In this document: one piece after another, positions 42,173-50,092 of the stretch | How positions within the stretch are numbered: the stretch's first letter is position 1 | How the letters are laid out: each line of letters starts with the position of its first letter | From: Sporomusa malonica | GTDB taxonomy: Bacteria > Bacillota > Negativicutes > Sporomusales > Sporomusaceae | Assembly (NCBI RefSeq): GCF_041428715.1 | Contig: NZ_CP155572.1 | Strand: one strand, 5' to 3' | DNA: 64,000 nt | The notes under the pieces: generated by a model | What the model saw: the letters and a program-made list of their open reading frames with translations, nothing else | Told to the model about the DNA's origin: nothing | Database searches by the model: none | Made by a program: the position numbers and the translations under genes

Positions 42173-42574
42173 ATGCAGATTCCAGGTTTTTCTGGTATGT
42201 TAAGTATGTCTGGTATGTCACATAACTCAGGAATGACAGGAATGGAACGTATGACTTGTCATAGCCCCCAAACTAAAAGAGCCCCCATTCAAGTCCAGTC
42301 GTCCTTTGCAGCCGAATTATCGAAGTCAGAAATTCCTTATGAAGAAACAAAAGACGGTACTAGCCAAGTTAACAACTCCTTGGCTAGTGTTCAAATCTAT
42401 GGAAATTCAGAGAAAGTCGCTATCAACTATGCTGTATCATATCGCAATATTAATACATATGCTCCTGTTAGTACAGCTTTAGCAAGCAGTGTATATATGA
42501 CATCACAAACCCTAAATTATGTAGTTCCCCTTAGCTCAACTCTAGATTTGCCCAGTAAAAATAACGAGAGCTAA
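42173..42574 (+). CDS. Met/Ser/Gly-rich N-terminus protein of unknown function
   Basis: 133 residues from the ATG at 42173 (AAGGAGGAG upstream). The first 30 residues are rich in Met-Ser-Gly (GMLSMSGMSHNSGMTGMERM), the rest is polar without membrane segments. The N-terminus recalls the small protein at 47492. It may be co-transcribed with 41512, since no box precedes it. Confidence 0.6.
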   Translation: MQIPGFSGMLSMSGMSHNSGMTGMERMTCHSPQTKRAPIQVQSSFAAELSKSEIPYEETKDGTSQVNNSLASVQIYGNSEKVAINYAVSYRNINTYAPVSTALASSVYMTSQTLNYVVPLSSTLDLPSKNNES

Positions 42575-42612
42575 ATATACTGATTAGCTTCATCAGTGAA
42601 TCTGAGTATATT
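42575..42612 (+). terminator. Hairpin after the 133-residue gene
   Basis: ATATACTGATT / AATCTGAGTATAT imperfect stem followed by GCGCTTTT. Confidence 0.55.
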
Positions 42613-42708
42613 GCGCTTTTGCATGTATCAGTTGGTGAGCATTGACTGCGGCAACAAAGGCCAGACCTATAAAATGGCAGCTTCCTCAACTGCAATAAAC
42701 ATAAAATA

Positions 42709-42742
42709 AGTATACGTAACTCCTGTGAATATACCTTATGAA
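42709..42742 (-). promoter_or_regulatory. Repeat-type promoter with no assigned gene
   Basis: TTCA (TGAA at 42726 on plus), 11 bases, then TATACT (42714-42709) in the minus direction. A second TTCA lies 13 rather than 11 bp upstream. The transcript would run antisense toward 42173-42574 and holds only very short frames. Confidence 0.45.
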
Positions 42743-42868
42743 AACCTTATTAATATCTTATAAGTTTTCTCTCAAGCTTATCTCGCGTAGTGTTCATTTT
42801 ACTACATAGAAAAGACAAAGTCGCTTCCTAGCCCATAAGCTTGGAAGCGACTATCTGTGTTTTTAATA

Positions 42869-43318
42869 TTAATGGGCCATAATTTTATTCGGAGCTTCTG
42901 TCATAAGCCTTCTTATATTCTCTACTTGTTTTTCAACTGCCGCCTTATCAGGTGTGGGTTTGTTGACTTCACTATTTAGAGCCGTAATGGCTTGACTTAA
43001 GCGATCTCGAAACCCTGTATCCGAAAAATGTGATGACAGGCGATTATTGAGGGTAACCAGATTACTTGCCGAAGGTCTGGCTTCGGTAAGCTTATTGGCT
43101 TGTGACTTGGCGGTCACATCATCAAGCGCTTGATTCATTTGCGCCATAATAGGATTGGGGTCTTCCATATTGGCCATGTTAGCCATATTATGCTGCGCTT
43201 GTTGTCCGCCGCCCTGCTGCTGAGCTGGAGGAGTTGCCGGCGTCTGGCTCTTTTGACCACTGCAACCAGCTATCACTAGTAGGCTTGCTAAACAAGCGGC
43301 CAGAAACGCTTTATTCAT
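42869..43318 (-). CDS. Met/Gln-rich lipoprotein
   Basis: 149 residues with signal peptide and lipobox VIAGCSG, a Gln/Pro-rich linker, HNMANMANMEDPNPIMAQM, and a helical C-terminal domain. Paralogous in plan to the lipoprotein at 61972 (same EDPxPxM block and helical tail). It starts two bases after the preceding stop and is the last gene of the Met-rich operon. Confidence 0.8.
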   Translation of the reverse strand: MNKAFLAACLASLLVIAGCSGQKSQTPATPPAQQQGGGQQAQHNMANMANMEDPNPIMAQMNQALDDVTAKSQANKLTEARPSASNLVTLNNRLSSHFSDTGFRDRLSQAITALNSEVNKPTPDKAAVEKQVENIRRLMTEAPNKIMAH

Positions 43319-43319
43319 A

Positions 43320-44132
43320 CTACATCATACCCATACCGCCGCCAGAGGAACCACCCGACGAGCCGCCACTGGAACCGCTTGACATGCTACCGCTAGAACC
43401 GCCACCAGACATGTTCATCATACCCATGCCACCGCCACCTTGCATATTACCCATACCGCCACCACCTTGCATACCCATGGGCATACCCATCATGCCCATA
43501 CCGCCGCCTTGCATTGGCATTTGGCTTTGCATTCCCATATTACCACCTTGCATGCCCATTGGCATTTGACCTTGCATACCCATTGGCATTTGGCCTTGCA
43601 TACCCATTGGCATTTGGCCTTGCATACCCATATTACCACCTTGCATGCCCATAGGCATCTGCCCCATAGCCATTTGGCCCATCGGCATACCATACTGCAT
43701 TCCCATTGGCATACTGTTGACAGGTACCATAATGACCGGCACCATCATGCCACCGTTAAATCCAGCATTACCATTCGGCATTTGCATGTTACCAGCAAAA
43801 CCGGCATTCATACCTGGCATCATCTGACCGCGGCCATACGACTGGCCATACATCGATTGTTGATTTGGAGCTAGCAGACCAACAACAGCCATTAACAGCA
43901 AGATACCCAGAAACGAATACAAGGCATATCTGAGCCACGGATTGTTTTCCATAAAATTATATCCTCCCTTAAATTTTGTAGTGTAATTCGTGTTGGAAGG
44001 CGCGGTATCCGGCTTGCCTAGCACGCCAACCACGCCGTGAGCTAAATAATTAGCCCCTGCGCCCAGCGCTACTACCAGCAAGGCGATCAGGAAAAACATA
44101 TACATCGATCCCAGGAATCCCAGACTGCTCAA
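43320..44132 (-). CDS. Very Met-rich repeat membrane protein, probably with an internal start
   Basis: 270 residues from a TTG at 44132 (GAGGTG upstream). Two membrane segments: residues about 5-30 and 75-95, the second after MENNPWLRYALYSFLG. Then about 170 residues of QMPMGMQG-type repeats and a Gly/Ser/Met tail. Inside the frame, GGGAGG precedes an ATG at 43952, so a 210-residue form starting MENNPWL may also be made. That internal form matches the small proteins at 49170 and 53235. Likely metal-binding outside the membrane. Confidence 0.75.
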   Translation of the reverse strand: MSSLGFLGSMYMFFLIALLVVALGAGANYLAHGVVGVLGKPDTAPSNTNYTTKFKGGYNFMENNPWLRYALYSFLGILLLMAVVGLLAPNQQSMYGQSYGRGQMMPGMNAGFAGNMQMPNGNAGFNGGMMVPVIMVPVNSMPMGMQYGMPMGQMAMGQMPMGMQGGNMGMQGQMPMGMQGQMPMGMQGQMPMGMQGGNMGMQSQMPMQGGGMGMMGMPMGMQGGGGMGNMQGGGGMGMMNMSGGGSSGSMSSGSSGGSSGGSSGGGMGMM

Positions 44133-44137
44133 TACAT

Positions 44138-44491
44138 TCACCTCAAGTGCCACACAATTAACAAAAATAGAGTGATGGACAAAATAAACGGTGTAAGGAA
44201 AAAAATGATGTTTGTGGTAAAATCATGCACCCACCGCAGATATCCGCCCTGGTCATGCATGTTCTTGGTCATGGTTTGAGCCATTTCCTGCTTCCAGACC
44301 AGGAGATCAGAGAGTGTGATATTAGATGCATGCATCATGCGCATCATATCACCCATGCTTTGCCCCATCATCTGGGTCATCATGTTACTCGTCTCAACCT
44401 GATGATTTTGCCATACATTGAATAACGCCAAGACTATCACCAGCAAAAATATAAAGGAGAGTTGCCAAAAGGGAAGTTTAACTCGATCCAT
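44138..44491 (-). CDS. Two-span membrane protein with Met-rich loop
   Basis: 117 residues; start either 44491 or 44503, both overlapping the preceding gene (stop at 44478). Two membrane segments (about 10-28 and 95-113) flank an extracytoplasmic Met-rich stretch NMMTQMMGQSMGDMMRMMHA. No family is recognised. Confidence 0.7.
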   Translation of the reverse strand: MDRVKLPFWQLSFIFLLVIVLALFNVWQNHQVETSNMMTQMMGQSMGDMMRMMHASNITLSDLLVWKQEMAQTMTKNMHDQGGYLRWVHDFTTNIIFFLTPFILSITLFLLIVWHLR

Positions 44492-45260
44492 TCGATTTCG
44501 CATTCCTCCATACCAGGTAAGCTGCCAAAACAAACGCTATTACCAATAAGTTGGTAAAGAGAGGTACTGACATCTCTACTACTCCGCCTTGCCCACCAGA
44601 GTCCATCGCCGCTATGCCCATCAGTGAATTTTTCATGGCTTGCATCATGCCGGCCATGAACGCCTCAACCTGCTGCTTACTAGGGTCAGGCCCACCGACC
44701 GATATCATGATAACTGCCACAGCAAAGAAAAAGGCAGAGGCAATAAACCATATTGCTACCTTGAACCATTGCTGGGTCATCAGATTACCCGACGTTTGCT
44801 GTTTTGGCCAAACAAAAGCGTGTGCTTTCTGGTACATATGCCATACTAAACTAGCCAGTACAATATAGGTCAGTTTTTCGTGCACAAACATAGCAAACGC
44901 CAGAGCAGCCTTGTTGCCATGATGGCTTTTCCACAAGATAATGCCGGTGACAATAAACAGAAGGGTTGTCAGTAGAGTGAATAATCCATACTCTTGTCTA
45001 CCAAATATTCCCCAGCCTAAATCACGCTGACTGTCATCTTTAAGCACCCGCGCCAACTCCTGTCCAAGGGCAAGGAAGGCTAGCAATATATAGGGAACGG
45101 CGATTACCCTGTGGACAAAGTCGGCGGTAGCAATATCGTAGTTAAGCAACCAACCATAGCGGGCACCGATCATAGCCAAGCCGCTAATTGTAAGCACGGC
45201 AAAAACAACAGTCAACAGCCAATGCACAACAAATTCCAGTTGAAGTTTCACGGTTACCAA
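44478..45260 (-). CDS. Cytochrome b561/formate dehydrogenase gamma-like membrane protein
   Basis: 260 residues from a TTG right after the preceding stop. Five or six membrane segments with histidines placed as possible heme ligands (VVHW, FVHR, VHEK, WHMYQKAH). Similar to four-helix cytochrome b subunits (DUF4405/Ni-Fe hydrogenase b type). A Met/Gln/Ser loop lies in the C-terminal third. In the operon it may pass electrons to or from a metal centre, which is inference. Confidence 0.65.
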   Translation of the reverse strand: MVTVKLQLEFVVHWLLTVVFAVLTISGLAMIGARYGWLLNYDIATADFVHRVIAVPYILLAFLALGQELARVLKDDSQRDLGWGIFGRQEYGLFTLLTTLLFIVTGIILWKSHHGNKAALAFAMFVHEKLTYIVLASLVWHMYQKAHAFVWPKQQTSGNLMTQQWFKVAIWFIASAFFFAVAVIMISVGGPDPSKQQVEAFMAGMMQAMKNSLMGIAAMDSGGQGGVVEMSVPLFTNLLVIAFVLAAYLVWRNAKSNGSS

Positions 45261-45938
45261 CTATTTCCCTTCGCGTTTATCTCCCGGTTTATTACCATTT
45301 GGGTTAAAAGAAGGCGGCGAAGACAGTTGTGCCGGCGGTTCTGCTTGAATTGCGCTGGCACCATTTACTTGTTGGCTACCTTGCTCGTTATCAAATTGGG
45401 CTTTCAAATACTGCACCAAAGCCACCGTCAAGGTGATAACAAGGGCCAGCATTAACAGCTTAACTAAGAACCCAATGAGCATAAACAGCATAACCTGTGG
45501 TGACGCACCATACCCGCCGCCAGACTGCAGACCATTAAAGAGCGCCGTAATAAAGTATAAGCCAAACACAACGGCGAGCACGACGGCCATAGTTCTAAGC
45601 ACCGGATCTTGATTAACATATTCCATGGCCTTGGACGACTTTACAAAACCGTCCGGCTGGTTGATGAATTTGCGGATGCCCATAATTAACCCGGCAATCA
45701 GCGCAAACACCAAAACCAATACTAGCAGATGCATGAGAAACCCGATGAGCCCAGGGATTAAACTACCGAAGAAGGCTCCTCCTCCATAGCCGCCTGCAGC
45801 CCCCATATGACCTGCATTATTGCCAGCATAACCGGTACCGCCGAAATTACCGCCAAATAAGAAACCGAAGACCAGCAGCCCCACAAAGACAATGAGGACT
45901 ACTCTTAAAATGGGATCCCCTTTTGTCGTATCACCCAT
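45261..45938 (-). CDS. Duplicated-module membrane protein of the Met-rich operon
   Basis: 225 residues, four membrane segments in two homologous modules, each starting (G/Q)DPxLRxxxxVxxVxFG and each containing a GGYG-type Gly/Tyr loop. The C-terminus is a Pro/Asn/Gly-rich tail. GGAAGG precedes the ATG. No family is recognised. Confidence 0.7.
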   Translation of the reverse strand: MGDTTKGDPILRVVLIVFVGLLVFGFLFGGNFGGTGYAGNNAGHMGAAGGYGGGAFFGSLIPGLIGFLMHLLVLVLVFALIAGLIMGIRKFINQPDGFVKSSKAMEYVNQDPVLRTMAVVLAVVFGLYFITALFNGLQSGGGYGASPQVMLFMLIGFLVKLLMLALVITLTVALVQYLKAQFDNEQGSQQVNGASAIQAEPPAQLSSPPSFNPNGNKPGDKREGK

Positions 45939-45975
45939 ACTGTCCCTTCCTTTCTTTTTAATTTATGGTAAATGA

Positions 45976-47010
45976 TTACTGGGAGGCTTTCACATCATTA
46001 ATCAGCCTCTTGATGAGAATCAAGACCCCCAGCACCATACCAAACGCAATGATAATAATCGCTAGATTAAATATCCAGGAACTGTCTCCCCCAGTCATCG
46101 ACCCATGCTGCTGCATGTTGGTCATGGTATTCATGCCAGCCATGCCGCTCATACCGGCCATGGAGTTAGCCGGCATTTGCACCCTAGCCTGTCTGGCCTC
46201 AAAAGCGATTTGGGTCATTTGCTGGTTCAAATCGTCACTCAATCGACTCAAGATGAGTGCACTACGTGCCAATTCAAAAATTCCCTGATGCAGCTGCTGC
46301 ATCTTTTGGGTATTATACACATACCCATCAGCAGGAGCATACGGGTTTACGTTGGCCATGGCTACCGATTCCTGGAGCAGTCGGTTGGCCTGAACCAGTT
46401 TAGCCCGGTTCTGCTGAATCAGGTTGTATCTGACAACATAGGTGTCAGCCGTAGGGGGATTGGCTTCAGGCATAACACTCTGGTCGGTTAAATCGTTATT
46501 GAGTTCGTTAAGCAGCATCATGGCCTGCGAAAACTTAAAGATGCCGTTGTGCAGCTGCTCTAATTTTGTTTGATCATACACAATATTGCCAGTATTGGGC
46601 GGAAAATCCCGCCGCTGGCTGCCTGGATTAATGTTAATGGTTACACCGTCGCGCGGGGGGATAGTAATAGCACCTGTGCCACCACTATCCCGCGCCGGCG
46701 GGGTTGTCTGACTGGGTTGGGTAATCTGGGAATACGGATCATTAGTTATGAGCTCCATCGCCTGATTCAATATGGTAGTGGCTTGTACCAACCTGTCTTT
46801 ATTCTGACTGGCCAAATTATTGAACGGACTGGGCGGCATCACATTTCCACCCTGCATGCCAGGCATCTGATGCCCGCCATGGCCGCCACCAGGAGCCATA
46901 TTGGCAAAAAACTGGGACACATATGGAATCTGAATCCCCATCATTTGTGCGCCGTATAGCGCCACACCAGCAATTAATACAACAACAACGAGAACGAACA
47001 GGAACCTCAT
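45976..47010 (-). CDS. Membrane-anchored Met/His/Gly protein with two helical repeats
   Basis: 344 residues: N-terminal anchor (1-22), HGGHQMPGMQGG (about 44-55), two similar helical modules (LASQNKDRLVQATTILNQA... and LIQQNRAKLVQANRLLQES..., each followed by QLHxGIFxxxxxxxLL), a Met-rich stretch SMAGMSGMAGMNTMTNMQQH and a C-terminal membrane span (about 312-335). First gene of the six-gene operon; GGAG eight bases before the ATG. No family is recognised. Confidence 0.7.
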   Translation of the reverse strand: MRFLFVLVVVVLIAGVALYGAQMMGIQIPYVSQFFANMAPGGGHGGHQMPGMQGGNVMPPSPFNNLASQNKDRLVQATTILNQAMELITNDPYSQITQPSQTTPPARDSGGTGAITIPPRDGVTININPGSQRRDFPPNTGNIVYDQTKLEQLHNGIFKFSQAMMLLNELNNDLTDQSVMPEANPPTADTYVVRYNLIQQNRAKLVQANRLLQESVAMANVNPYAPADGYVYNTQKMQQLHQGIFELARSALILSRLSDDLNQQMTQIAFEARQARVQMPANSMAGMSGMAGMNTMTNMQQHGSMTGGDSSWIFNLAIIIIAFGMVLGVLILIKRLINDVKASQ

Positions 47011-47351
47011 TACATCAACTCCAACTCATGGTTTCAAGGTTAATATGACAACATTTCCTTGGCTTTATGCGTTTTTTTTCAACAGCCACATACTTTCGAC
47101 AGAACAGCAACAAACCGGGCCTGCGCCCGGTTATAAAATCTTTCGCTTATTGGCTTTGAACTTCCCACATGTTTAAATCCTATAAGGACAAGAACCAAGT
47201 GAATAAACTCGCTTCCGTAAGTGGATTGCCAAATTTCAGGGCGTAGCCACCAAGTACAAAATCACTATCTGGTGCGAAACAAAATATGTTTGTCAGAGCG
47301 TTTGTGTACTCGTACCCTGTGCCGGCTAATCGCTTGAAACCATGCTACTCA
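47011..47351. other. Intergenic stretch upstream of the Met-rich operon
   Basis: No ORF and no TTCA repeat box. The promoter for the operon at 47010 must lie here but I cannot point to one with confidence. Confidence 0.3.
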
Positions 47352-47450
47352 TCATAAAGAAAACACGGCTTACGCCGAGCCTTTAGCGAAAGTGGAAGCC
47401 GATGTTGCCCTTATCCAGAAGGAAAGTTTACTTTCTGACAGGATAAAAAA
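47352..47450 (-). repeat. Dispersed ~90-bp repeat, copy C
   Basis: Reverse-complement copy of 2314-2405; in the minus direction it starts TTTTTTATCCTGTCAGAAAG and ends AAGCCGTGTTTTC. Confidence 0.75.
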
Positions 47451-47477
47451 TACAGACTCAAAAGAGTCTGTATTTTT
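47451..47477. terminator. Bidirectional terminator
   Basis: TACAGACTC AAAA GAGTCTGTA with T runs on both strands; it ends the 57-residue minus-strand gene. Confidence 0.8.
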
Positions 47478-47491
47478 TGTTGTTTTCTGAA

Positions 47492-47665
47492 TTAGGCAGA
47501 AATATCAACTGCATGTCCTTTATGGGGTTCGACGGACTTTGCCAAGTCAGTTGCTACAGGCGACTCCTGAACGGTAGCTTTACTGTTAGCAGCGGTTTTT
47601 GTTGCTTGTTGCCCATGATGCGCACCATGCATTCCTGACATTCCTGACATTCCTGATATTGCCAT
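47492..47665 (-). CDS. Small Met/His-rich protein (family D, VDISA ending)
   Basis: 57 residues from ATG at 47665 (AAAGGAGG upstream). N-terminus AISGMSGMSGMHGAHHGQQ, C-terminus ending AVDISA. The same build and ending occur in the frameshifted gene at 52245. Probably a cytoplasmic or secreted metal-binding peptide; no signal peptide is visible. The ~240-nt leader from its repeat promoter also holds an open frame whose SSHHGK resembles the HSGHH tails of secreted paralogues, perhaps a decayed upstream gene. Confidence 0.7.
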   Translation of the reverse strand: MAISGMSGMSGMHGAHHGQQATKTAANSKATVQESPVATDLAKSVEPHKGHAVDISA

Positions 47666-47910
47666 AATGTGTTCCTCCTTTTGCCGTGATGACTTGAGTG
47701 AGCAGCTTTGTTTTCGGGGATATTCAGTTGAGGTTGTTCTGTTTGCTGACTTGCATTAGTGCTAACCACGTTGCTCTGTAACGGCTTCAGCCGCACAAGC
47801 GTTATGTACAGGTAGCCTATAATACAGTTGCCGTAAAGAAGCCGCCCCCTTAAACAAAAGACCAGTTTTGACAAATACTTGTTTGTTATCGCCTTTTGAG
47901 CGATTACCTA

Positions 47911-47986
47911 ATTATACTAATAAACTATGAAGTTCGTATGAAGATCTTGTGAATTTCTTATGTTATTTTTGTGAATTTCTAATGAA
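47911..47986 (-). promoter_or_regulatory. TTCA 11-bp-repeat promoter with six in-register positions
   Basis: TGAA on plus at 47928, 47939, 47950, 47972, 47983 and TGTT at 47961, all on an 11-bp register, then (in the minus direction) 11 bases and TATAAT (47916-47911). The longest array in the window. Confidence 0.85.
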
Positions 47987-48044
47987 CAAATTATGATTTT
48001 TTAGCTACTAGATTTTCTTCTATATTAAAATCTACAATGACCTT

Positions 48045-48755
48045 TCAAATCTGCAGGAGGTTAACGAGTCCATTATCTACAACACCAGTGGGTTGTAGAT
48101 TGTTGGCTTCCTGGTACTTTTTAACTGCGTCCTCGGTGGCTTTGCCAAAGATTCCATCCGCCCTGTCAGAAAGAAAGCCCATGTCTTTTAATTTGCGCTG
48201 CAGGAGCACTACATCTTGCCCTGACATCTTATGTTTTAATTCTCTCTTGACTTTGTTTATCGGCCCCTCAATGCGAACTATAGTTCCTATCGGTACCCAC
48301 TCAAATAACTGTTCTACATCGCTGTTTCGCATACGGATACAGCCATGACTTGCGTACTTGCCAATAGACCACGGCTTATTGGTACCATGTATGCCATAAA
48401 TTCCCCATGGTACGTTAACGCCCATCCATCTTGTACCAAACCCGGTTCCCCAGTTATAATCCTTCCAGACCACCTTCCAGTCCCCTATCGGTGTAGGGGT
48501 ATCACTTTTGCCCACCGCAATTCGGTACTTTTTATATAATCCGTTACTGTCATAGAGTTCAAGTACACGCTCAGGTATCTTTACAATTATATTCACTTCT
48601 CCCTGCGGCGGTTGGCTAGGCTGTGTTTGAACTGCGGCAATAGGTTGACTTTCCAGTGGGTCTTCCGCCAGCAAGTTAACAATTGGTAATAACACTAACA
48701 GTAATGCAATTGAAAACAACCTGAATCCATTTATCGTTACCATAGGCAAACGCAC
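48045..48755 (-). CDS. L,D-transpeptidase with PG-binding domain
   Basis: 236 residues from GTG at 48755 (GGGGG ten bases upstream). Signal/anchor (1-30), YkuD domain (about 55-165) with the catalytic motif HGTNKPWSIGKYASHGCIRM (His and Cys visible) and a C-terminal PG_binding_1 domain (LLQRKLKDMGFLSDRADGIFG). Forms 3-3 crosslinks or anchors envelope proteins. Confidence 0.92.
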   Translation of the reverse strand: MRLPMVTINGFRLFSIALLLVLLPIVNLLAEDPLESQPIAAVQTQPSQPPQGEVNIIVKIPERVLELYDSNGLYKKYRIAVGKSDTPTPIGDWKVVWKDYNWGTGFGTRWMGVNVPWGIYGIHGTNKPWSIGKYASHGCIRMRNSDVEQLFEWVPIGTIVRIEGPINKVKRELKHKMSGQDVVLLQRKLKDMGFLSDRADGIFGKATEDAVKKYQEANNLQPTGVVDNGLVNLLQI

Positions 48756-48839
48756 TTTTATTCAGCCCCCTAGATTTAAATAGGCCAATCGCATTATTGA
48801 TGATATGCAGGTAGTTCCCCAAATATGACAGTACATAAA

Positions 48840-48878
48840 AGCAAACAGCGCCGTTATTCACGACGCTGCTTGCTAAGT
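48840..48878 (-). terminator. Terminator of the SHOCT operon at 49.5 kb
   Basis: GCAAGCAGCGTCGTG / ACGGCGCTGTTTGC imperfect stem followed by TTTTA in the minus direction. Confidence 0.65.
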
Positions 48879-48887
48879 TGCTTCTTA

Positions 48888-49142
48888 TTACAAAGAGCGT
48901 AACTCTTCTTTTATAGCGAAATATTCTTCCCGGCTTATTTCGCCATTGGCATACCGCCGTTTGGCGATTTCCGGGGAATTGGCTACAGGTTTTGGTTGGC
49001 CAAACTTTTCCCCGGCCAAGTCCCACGCCCAGCGTATAAGATAGGCGAAACCTACTATCACTAGCCCCCAGAAAAGCAATGAAGCCAACATAGATAATAG
49101 GCTTCCTAAGTAACTGCCTGGATATCCTCCCCAATAATACAT
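48888..49142 (-). CDS. SHOCT-domain small membrane protein (copy 2 of 4)
   Basis: 84 residues: Gly/Tyr N-terminus (MYYWGGYPGSYLG), a membrane segment (about 15-40) and SHOCT (EIAKRRYANGEISREEYFAI). GGAGGG precedes the ATG. Last gene of a three-gene unit with 49170 and 49406. Confidence 0.8.
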   Translation of the reverse strand: MYYWGGYPGSYLGSLLSMLASLLFWGLVIVGFAYLIRWAWDLAGEKFGQPKPVANSPEIAKRRYANGEISREEYFAIKEELRSL

Positions 49143-49169
49143 ATACCATCCCTCCGTTTAAATTTATAT

Positions 49170-49379
49170 TTATATACAGCTGCTGGAACTCATGCCCATC
49201 GGCATTTGACTTATGTTCGTGTAACCCATCGGCATTTGGCCCATGTTCATGTTGCCCGCCATTCCACCTTGAACTGTATTCATGCTCAGCGCCGGTAAAA
49301 CAGCTGAGGATACAATCATGAGCAGCAGCAAGCCGAAGAAAGAGTACACCGCATACCGAAGCCATATGTTCTTACCCAT
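49170..49379 (-). CDS. Met-rich single-span protein (family B, NPWLRYALYSFLG-like)
   Basis: 69 residues from ATG at 49379 (GGAAGG upstream). Begins MGKNIWLRYAVYSFFGLLLL, a membrane anchor, followed by GGMAGNMNMGQMPMGY and MPMGMSSSSC. Paralogue of the internal product at 43952 and of 53235. Outer Met-rich segment suggests Cu+/Ag+ binding. Confidence 0.75.
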   Translation of the reverse strand: MGKNIWLRYAVYSFFGLLLLMIVSSAVLPALSMNTVQGGMAGNMNMGQMPMGYTNISQMPMGMSSSSCI

Positions 49380-49405
49380 CTTTTCTACCTTCCAAATACC
49401 CACAG

Positions 49406-49504
49406 TTACACCGTTATCACCAGGTGGGCAATGCTACCGACAATTGACAGTCCATCATATCCATAGCCGGCATAGGAATACATCGGTGTTGTGTAGTGAC
49501 CCAT
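49406..49504 (-). CDS. 32-residue small protein
   Basis: ATG at 49504 with GGGAGG upstream; product MGHYTTPMYSYAGYGYDGLS plus a short hydrophobic end. First gene behind the repeat promoter at 49547, in one unit with 49170 and 48888. No homologue recognised. Confidence 0.6.
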   Translation of the reverse strand: MGHYTTPMYSYAGYGYDGLSIVGSIAHLVITV

Positions 49505-49546
49505 ATCCTTCCTCCCTTTCTAGCTTGAATTATCTCCCGTACTTGT

Positions 49547-49578
49547 ATTATAACAATCCAATATGAATAACCTATGAA
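49547..49578 (-). promoter_or_regulatory. TTCA 11-bp-repeat promoter, SHOCT/Met-rich operon
   Basis: Two boxes (TGAA at 49564, 49575), 11 bases, then TATAAT (49552-49547). Confidence 0.8.
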
Positions 49579-49629
49579 GATTGGCTAAATTTTGCAATAT
49601 TTAACCGCTTTGGGTGAGAAAAAAAATTA

Positions 49630-49649
49630 CCCAGTAAATTTTTACTGGG
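49630..49649. terminator. Bidirectional terminator
   Basis: CCCAGTAAA / TTTACTGGG with A/T runs on both sides, between the operons. Confidence 0.8.
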
Positions 49650-49694
49650 CAAAAAAAACACATATTCAGTTACTTCACAGCCTAATGGTTATTG

Positions 49695-49904
49695 CTAAGC
49701 CCCAGCCAATTCTTGCTTGATCAAAAGATACTCATCACGGTCAAGTTCCCCGCTGGCATAACGACGCTTGGCCAGTTCAAGAGCATCTAACTCGAATTTC
49801 GGAAGTCTCAGTTTATGCCCATAAGCCTCCCATGCCCACCTAGCTAAGTAAACCGCACCTGCAAGCGTAACCACCCATAATAGTAACATTATAATCATAC
49901 CCAA
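49695..49904 (-). CDS. SHOCT-domain small membrane protein (copy 3 of 4)
   Basis: 69 residues: N-terminal membrane segment (1-22) and SHOCT (ELAKRRYASGELDRDEYLLI). AGGAGG precedes the ATG. Monocistronic behind its own repeat promoter. Confidence 0.8.
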   Translation of the reverse strand: MGMIIMLLLWVVTLAGAVYLARWAWEAYGHKLRLPKFELDALELAKRRYASGELDRDEYLLIKQELAGA

Positions 49905-49997
49905 ACCTCCTAGTATATCTAGTTAAAACTTGGCCGATATTGGAGACGCTCTGGATCCATGTACCCATGTAAACGCCACCGTCCTGCCGTTACATTT

Positions 49998-50051
49998 ATT
50001 GTATCAAGTCTATGTGAATATCTCATGAAGGCTAGATGTAAATCCTGTGAA
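49998..50051 (-). promoter_or_regulatory. TTCA 11-bp-repeat promoter, SHOCT gene
   Basis: Boxes on plus at 50015 (TGAA), 50026 (TGAA), 50037 (TGTA), 50048 (TGAA); 11 bases, then TACAAT (50003-49998). Confidence 0.78.
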
Positions 50052-50092
50052 ACTTTACTCGTTATTAAAATTGCAGTTGTTCAAAAACCGAT

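Noticed and set aside
43440..43874. Long His/Thr-rich plus-strand frame (HTHGHTHHAHT-like)
   Set aside because: It is the antisense reading of the Met/Gly/Gln repeat gene on the minus strand (CAT/ATG complementarity); no ribosome binding site.
47554..47874. 106-residue frame as an intact gene
   Set aside because: It runs through the Shine-Dalgarno and coding part of the 57-residue gene in another frame, and its start is unsupported; kept only as a possible remnant.
47911..47986. Periodic TGAA elements as a CRISPR or iteron array
   Set aside because: An 11-bp period fits helical-phase regulator boxes and the same layout recurs in front of many genes with a fixed distance to a -10; no replication genes are present.
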